Assembly: GCA_000934455.1 (NCBI GenBank)
Contig: KN888702.1
Location: 16,232-71,652 of the forward strand
Direction: 5' to 3'
From: Apostichopus parvimensis
Lineage: Eukaryota; Echinodermata; Holothuroidea; Aspidochirotida; Stichopodidae
DNA: 55,421 bases
In this document: positions 48,756 through 55,421 of the stretch, in pieces
Layout: each line of letters starts with the position of its first letter
How positions within the stretch are numbered: position 1 is the first letter of the stretch
The notes under the pieces: generated by a model
The model's database searches: none
The model's input: only the letters and a program-made list of their open reading frames with translations
What the model was told of the DNA's origin: nothing
Made by a program: the position numbers and the translations under genes

Positions 48756-51700
48756 CTGAAATGATAAAAAAGAACACATCTTTTTATTATTTCCAGGAAA
48801 GCCTCAGAAAATTGGTTTGTATATAAAGCACTGCCGATGAAGAGTTAGCTAGAACCAGAAATGAACAAAAGTTAACAATCAGGGGACTTTATCTTCTCAC
48901 ATTCCCATTGAAACTTAGTGCTTCTAGAGGAACAGCAAATCATAAGTGTGTACATACAGTAACCGACTATCGTTAATATTTTAGTGATGTGTCCAATCTG
49001 TTTCTTGAATACAGCCGTAAACAGTCACATGTATCATACGTGTATCGACAACACTGGTTACTATACATGTCGGTACTCACCATAATAAATGTCAATAGCT
49101 TCAACAGAACCCGTATACGACTTGGGCTTCTCTTTTGTCTTTACGTTCCTCACTTTGAAAGCGATATGTTAATGATCACGAAGACTTCCTATCTAGATAA
49201 CTATCAAATCAATCTTTGATTTAATGAAACATAAGACGACACTTCCTGTAAATCTTAGGATTACAAGGGATAAGTGGATCATTCCAGCAAACAATATCTA
49301 CACAAGTTACACATCCCCTGGTGAGATCAAGCTGCTGTAATAACTGTTCTCACACTGTACTCTGATTCCTATAAAGGGCAATGGTGAGGTGAGACCGTGA
49401 GACAAAATTCATATCCCACCAAAAAACAGGTTTATGTACAGACCTATACTCATAGCATGTGATTGACTAGCCTGTTTTACACATCTGATAAAACCTGTGA
49501 CCAGAATCAGAGGTTTGTGGTTGCACTCTGTCCCACCATGTGCAACCATGGTACCCTGTGGAGTGGACAATTGGTTGCAGTTGTGGCCATCGTAATTTTC
49601 TCTAAAGCAGGTTTCTGCGTTTGGTTGAAATTTCATTCAAACTGAATGAAAAATTGGTGCAAAATAGGGGCCTTTAAATCTCTGAAGGTAAGCCAATCAT
49701 CGTAACATGCCTCATAGCTCAGTTTACTGTAATACAAAATTAAGCATGTTTTAATTATCAGAAGTTTCTGATAAGAGTTAATATAAAATCAATTGACAAG
49801 TATTCATCCAAAACTAACTGGTTTGGAGGATTTAAATCTACTGTCATACAAGTACAGTATGTATTACACTGCCAGCTTGAAGACAATTACCCAAAGAAAG
49901 ATGGGGCTCATGAATACCCAACAATCCCGGAAGTAGGTCAGGACTTGCTAAAATATTCGCAACTTTTGCAGGTTAGTCGCAGTAGGTCTGCATACATGTG
50001 TAGAACTGTAGATTAGCAATAGCCTGCAAATATTCGGTTACAATTATAAGTACCTCTCATTCCACCCCCCCCCTCCCCCCTCCCAACCTTCTTATCAGGC
50101 TGGCTAATGTGGGCAGTTTGAAACGGCTGAGATAGACAAGAAGCTTCATATTTGCACTGGGCTGATATTCTGAATTTCTGATCCAGATAATGTTCATGCA
50201 TCTCTGGATGCTTCTTTATCTACCTAACAGTTCAATGTGGTTACCACTGTTTTTGCTTGAACTCCATAATTACAGTGTTACAAACCAAATTGAGTTCAAT
50301 AGTTACAGATAATTCTGTGTCCCACAAGTTTTAATGTAAATGTTTAATTCCTTAAGTTGCAACCCTGTGAAGTTTTAAATGAGCACTTTCTATTTTTGTC
50401 AGGATGCAATTTTGGTGGACTATAGAAGCAGATTATGTTTGATAAGATGGAATAATTTAGTAATCAAATTTTGTTTACATAGTAATTTAGAAGTCTCTCA
50501 CTTTCTTCTATGGTTCCTGTGTAAAACACTACTACATAAATCTATGCACTTTCAACATTTTGTGAAGCATATTTTGCAATGCTGGATAAATTATTCCCTG
50601 GATAGTACAGTAGTTACCATATCTTTCCTTTGTACAGCATCAAACCATCAGACTGTGGCCAAATCACTACTAGAGGGTAGCTTTAAGAGACATGTTCCAG
50701 TTTGTCAGTCGATCCTCCACAAACACAGAATTGACAACGCACTGATGTAGTGCTTCCTACTGTACAAGGTACTCAAGAGTTCTGCTTATTTCTCAATAAT
50801 CTGACAAAGTTATTATTCTTACCTCAGTTTGCCTCCCATAACCATATTCGTGCATCCTGCGGTCATTGATCGCAAATGGAGATAAACCTGAACTAAATCT
50901 GTCACAGTGTAGATTTGAATTTTCTCTATGATGACAACCTTGCCTATACTATTCCAACACTGGGTTAGAACAACAGGAAACTGCTAATGGACTGATTACA
51001 ATGTCCTATGACTCTGAGTAACATAACGTAGTAAAGTTTAAAAAAACACATTGAAGCTATTTTTTGCAATGGTTTTCACATGCTATCTCAAACTAACATT
51101 ACCATAACAATGTTGCTCATTAGCTTAGCTAGAAGGAATGTTTATTTATATAATGATTTATAAGTCACAAATTCAGATTTCTCTTTTTTTTATATCCAAT
51201 TTAAACTTCTCAATTTGTGGTTTATACTTCCAGACTGTGTCTGGTTCACACGCTATATTCCCAATCGAATTGAACCATTAACCTGCTCATTGACTAATGT
51301 TCACATTCGGTGATAAAATCTGAAAGAATGTCTTTAGCTTGAGCTGTATTGGAATCTTATTATAAACAACACCCATCAGGTTTGGCAAAGTTGACAAAAC
51401 AACTAAAATATTAACTCAATAAGTCAATAACAATATCATGTTACTATGGCCTGTAACAATCAAAAACACCTTGGAATTGTACAGGGTTTAAACTTCTCTT
51501 ATTTATGGTTGACTTAACAAATTTAGATGGAAAAATCCCAAAACTTTCTGGTTGGGATATTTACGAGTGATAAGCTGACCTGTCTCCCCGCAACCTTAGC
51601 ACCCTCGTTCTACCGTGCCTTGAATGTCATGGTAACCTTTTAACACTGTGCGCCCTCTATGACCGGCCCCTCCTCTCAATGGCCTTCCTTCTCATTCTAC

Positions 51701-54700
51701 CATCCAAAGTACCTGTATCACATGTTTTTCGAGTGGATGTAAAAAATTTAGGCAAATTTTCTACATTTTTTGGAAAATGTTATGATTGTGAGACCATAAA
51801 ACTTTATGAAGACAAAGACTAAACTTTGTGATGAAAACAAACCAAAAATTATTATTGAAAACCCCCATTGATATCACATACATCTTACAACTTATCAGGT
51901 GTACTTACTAACCTTAAGATTAAAAGGGGTAAGAAGTGTTATGTTTAGTTCCTATTTTACAGTCTGTCTCAGACTTTAAAGTTATCAAAATCGTTGCATT
52001 TTAGAACAAATAAACAATGAGAAAGAAATAATATGGAATAGCAGATGGCCTATGAAGTGGCAAACTTCTTTCTTGAATTGTAAGTTAGGAATCCTACTCA
52101 AATTTAAAGTTGTAAGTCCTGTTGACGTACACATAGAAAGCTAAACGTCTTGCTGTGAATTTATCTCCTTTCATTTTAAGTTTGTTGTAAAACCATTTCC
52201 CTTGAAGTCTTCAGTTGTGTGTCACATTTTTAATTAATCATGATTGACACTATCATCACACTGTCTAATGGGAAGCAATTGCCTTCCTAACATGTCATAT
52301 ATATGTCTTCACATGATTGGTGTTTCCTCCCCACAACCCCAAAGGTATTATAAAGTAACAAGTAGCAACATCAGCTTATGATAAAGACAACTTCTGCTGT
52401 GATTCTGAGAAGGTTAGGCAGTACGGTATATTAACAACATACTTTGTACTCCTAATATGTGCACAGGTAAAGTCATGCTGTATATATAGGAACATAAGCT
52501 GTTTTAAGCAAGAACAGACCATGGGTCACCACCATACAAAGTCTGGTTGTCACAAGGTCTACAGTTTGGATCATGGGACCATGTCTATTTATTACCTTCT
52601 TCTGTTATCATCTGACAGTGTTTGACAATACAGAGCTCTGATTATCTATCACTGTTTATCTTTGAGTAGATTCAGAATGCATAGTACTGCATGGATCAAC
52701 TGCTCAGACTAAAGCAACCTACTGGTTTATTAGTAAACAAGGAACCTGGCTCTAGTGTTAAACTCTAAGTACTGACCTTCACAAACTTTGCACATTGTAG
52801 CTGATTTACATTGAAAACCTTGAGTACACAGCGTGGAGGACATACAGTACAGCACGGTAGCATACAAATTAACTTAGACAATTAAAAATAGTACAATGTT
52901 TACAAACTAAACACACATCTACTTAGGCACAGATGCCTAATGATCAAAATACAGTTCTCTTAAGTCATGAATATTCAGATATTTTAAGTTGTCTTTACTC
53001 CCTGCTTCACCATGAGAACAGAGATGATGTAAATGTTCCACATTGCTCTTATGTATAGCATCCATAGCAAATAGATATCAGTTCCTACTTGATAATATGT
53101 ATGGCATACACAATCAAATATCTGTATCAATTAGTTAAAAATGGCCTCCCACGTTTGTTGAGTTCTTCATGACTCCATCAGTTCCCATTAAGCCCGTCGT
53201 TGGAAGTATTACTTCCAATTTAGTAGTTCCCACTTGGCTCAATGAGTGTCAGTTCAGCTTAAACGTATCACAATAGGCACCAATGCATACGATATGCTTA
53301 ACTTCAGTACTAGCTGTCACTAATGAGGTTAGATGTATCAATGATCCCTAACTTCATGGCATTCTAATACACATCAATTCTTATGGGTTTCCATTACCAA
53401 AGTGTCATATCTATAACTCTATATGACTACCCACGACAAATCACCAACTTGAACATGATTTATTGTTAGTTAATAGATCACAATTCTTCATTTTGATCTT
53501 TTAAGGATGAAGCTAATCCTAACAACTTCAGATGAAACTTCCATAATTAGGAGGGATACTATACCATGTGAGATAACATAATGGATTTAACAGTAGCAGA
53601 CATTGGTTAACGAAATACCTCAAAACATGCTTATATGGGAAGTTAGGACCAATAACGATAAACGCTAGTGAACCCCTGAGCATGGAAATGAAATTTCCAA
53701 GAAATGAGCTCAACCACAGAGCAATCCCCAACTAGTGTGGTTACCTCTTTAAAGAGGATGGAATAACAAATTGTGACTGTCTAGACATATAGAGATATGC
53801 TCCAATAAGTCAGAAACTACCCAGTCTGCTACAAAACAGTGGTCAATATTTTTCAGATTAAATAAAAAAGGTAGGGGGGTAACTAAGGGAAAGGGAAGTT
53901 TAAGGGGAAATTAAGTATTAAGGTGTCTTGTATTACACAATTTCTTTGTTGTCTGAAAGCCAGTTTTTTTAAGCACTTGGAATTTACAATTAAGTTATGA
54001 GAATTACTGTCTGTGTACTTACTGCTCATTGGAAGAGCAAAGATATTTGAGGGAAGCCTTCAAACAAATCTTACATTTGTACACACTGTGCAGTATAAAC
54101 TGTAGGAATAGGGGTGATTCCCTCATTGCAATAAAAAATAACTGATGTATCATAGATTGTAGATCCATGCCATACTCAGAAGCAGTACTCAATATGGACT
54201 AAGAAAAATAGTCTAGCACAGTGGCTATCTGATCCTCTGGTCGTTCACCAGTTTTAACAAGGTTTATCCTCCAACATGGCCATATATGTTTATTATCAAT
54301 AGTATCAAGCTCTGATAAATGCATGTCCACATTTATCTTCTCAGCCTTCCTTAAACATACATGTATACTGTAGAGTGACAGTATGAATTTATTTACCAAA
54401 CAAAAGAATATTTAAAGTGTCATTCTGATACATTGACTTGTAATTACTAAAAAGAATCAATCCATTTCAAGTTTTTTTTTGACATTTTTATACTTCTAAT
54501 GTTATAATAGATAATATCTACTGTTCATCGGCCTTATTAACTGTATTATGAATCACTGGTCAACCAACTATGTTATTTTGCGAACCCTAGGACTACCCCT
54601 CCTTTCCAAGTATTACAATTAATCACAGCAATACACTAAGGCACTGTATGGTTGTGGTTTTTTCTTTCATATTTGCTTACTGTAATCAGGTCTGAGTCAC

Positions 54701-55229
54701 TGTAATGATCAAATTGAATGTCCCAGTTCATTTACTGTAAGAGTCACACCTGTAGTATAGACACTAGACAGTATGTTAATGTAATGGGATTCTCCTTTTC
54801 TTCCAATGTTGATATAAGTAAGTGTATTTGGAATTCAATAATAAGGTATATTATCTTTGCTTATTATCTGACATCCTAAAGTGCTACCAATATAGCTATG
54901 TCAGGAAGTATTGGTACAAAAGTTTTGAATCCTACCTTAATGCTGTTACCACAGTTTCCAAATGCTCTAGACACGGTTGAGCAAGAATGAATATGTTGGG
55001 AGGTGACTGATAAGAGAGGTGTGACGTAAATATAACCTCATTCTAAACGAGATCCCTCAGGTCTATTACGGAAACCTTTGTTTGATTCTCAATTATACAT
55101 ACTTTGAACCATTGTAAGTACTTAAATATTTACGTGTGCATTGAAATTAGGCGTTTATTTATTTCCCTGGGCGTACCTACATTGGACAGAATTTGCTTCG
55201 ATGGTTAAGCTTAGAATCATGTAGAGGTA
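48756..55229. other. Intron of the TBC1D1/4-like gene (continues beyond window)
   Basis: From the acceptor of the first visible exon to the right edge no PTB1 exon or other coding sequence was recognised, so at least 6.6 kb is intronic. Large first introns are usual in this family. Pyrimidine runs near 50063-50090 and scattered short repeats are all that stand out. Confidence 0.55.
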
Positions 55230-55240
55230 AGTCCCCGATC

Positions 55241-55421
55241 AGTCCCCAACCAGGGAATCATTTATCAGTCCCCTATCAGTCCCCAACCAGGGCATCATTT
55301 ATCGGTCCCCTATCAGTCCCCAACCAGGGCATCATTTATCAGTCCCCTATCACTCCCCAACCAGGGAATCATTTATCAGTCCCCTATCAGTCCCCAACCA
55401 GGGCATCATTTATCAGTCCCC
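55241..55421. repeat. 37-bp minisatellite, cut by the window edge
   Basis: Units start at exactly 37-bp steps: 55241, 55278, 55315, 55352 and 55389. The unit is AGTCCCCAACCAGGGCATCA then TTTATCAGTCCCCTATC, with G/C/A variants. A partial copy precedes at 55230. The array runs off the end. Confidence 0.95.

Overview
The window is a piece of an animal nuclear genome. It holds two intron-rich genes, both on the minus strand, with canonical GT-AG splice sites, two eukaryotic tRNA-Trp genes, tRNA-derived SINE heads, miniature DNA transposons and many micro- and minisatellites. The AT-rich introns of roughly 0.2-3 kb, long G/C homopolymers and the gene content suit a marine invertebrate deuterostome such as an echinoderm. 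The species itself is a guess.

Layout, left to right. 872-1761: two tRNA-Trp(CCA) genes on the plus strand. 2611-23080: a lysosomal alpha-N-acetylgalactosaminidase / alpha-galactosidase-like gene (GH27), minus strand. Six upstream coding exons (15304-23080) encode the signal peptide and the catalytic barrel. They can be followed by any one of five paralogous terminal exons (at 12695, 7711, 6139, 3216 and 2611). Each terminal exon has its own acceptor, the same phase 0, an intact frame and its own stop, and each encodes a complete C-terminal beta-sandwich domain. No extra copy of exons 1-6 was found, so this looks like an array of alternative last exons rather than a set of tandem genes. 23.1-32.5 kb: intergenic DNA containing an approximately 2 kb repeat block (26.1-28.0 kb) rich in TGACCT/AGGTCA half-sites. 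32715-48755: 18 in-phase coding exons of a TBC1D1/TBC1D4 (AS160)-type Rab GTPase-activating protein, minus strand. They run from the end of the first PTB domain through the second PTB domain, a calmodulin-binding-like segment, a linker with an Akt-type RRRxxT site, the TBC catalytic domain and a C-terminal coiled coil. The first PTB domain and start codon lie beyond the right edge. 48.8-55.4 kb: intron of that gene, ending in a 37-bp minisatellite that runs off the window.

The two genes are not functionally linked in any obvious way: one is a lysosomal glycosidase, the other an insulin/energy-responsive regulator of vesicle traffic. The most unusual feature is the terminal-exon array of the glycosidase gene. 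If it is used, it would give one catalytic domain with five interchangeable C-terminal domains and predicted proteins of 406-412 residues.
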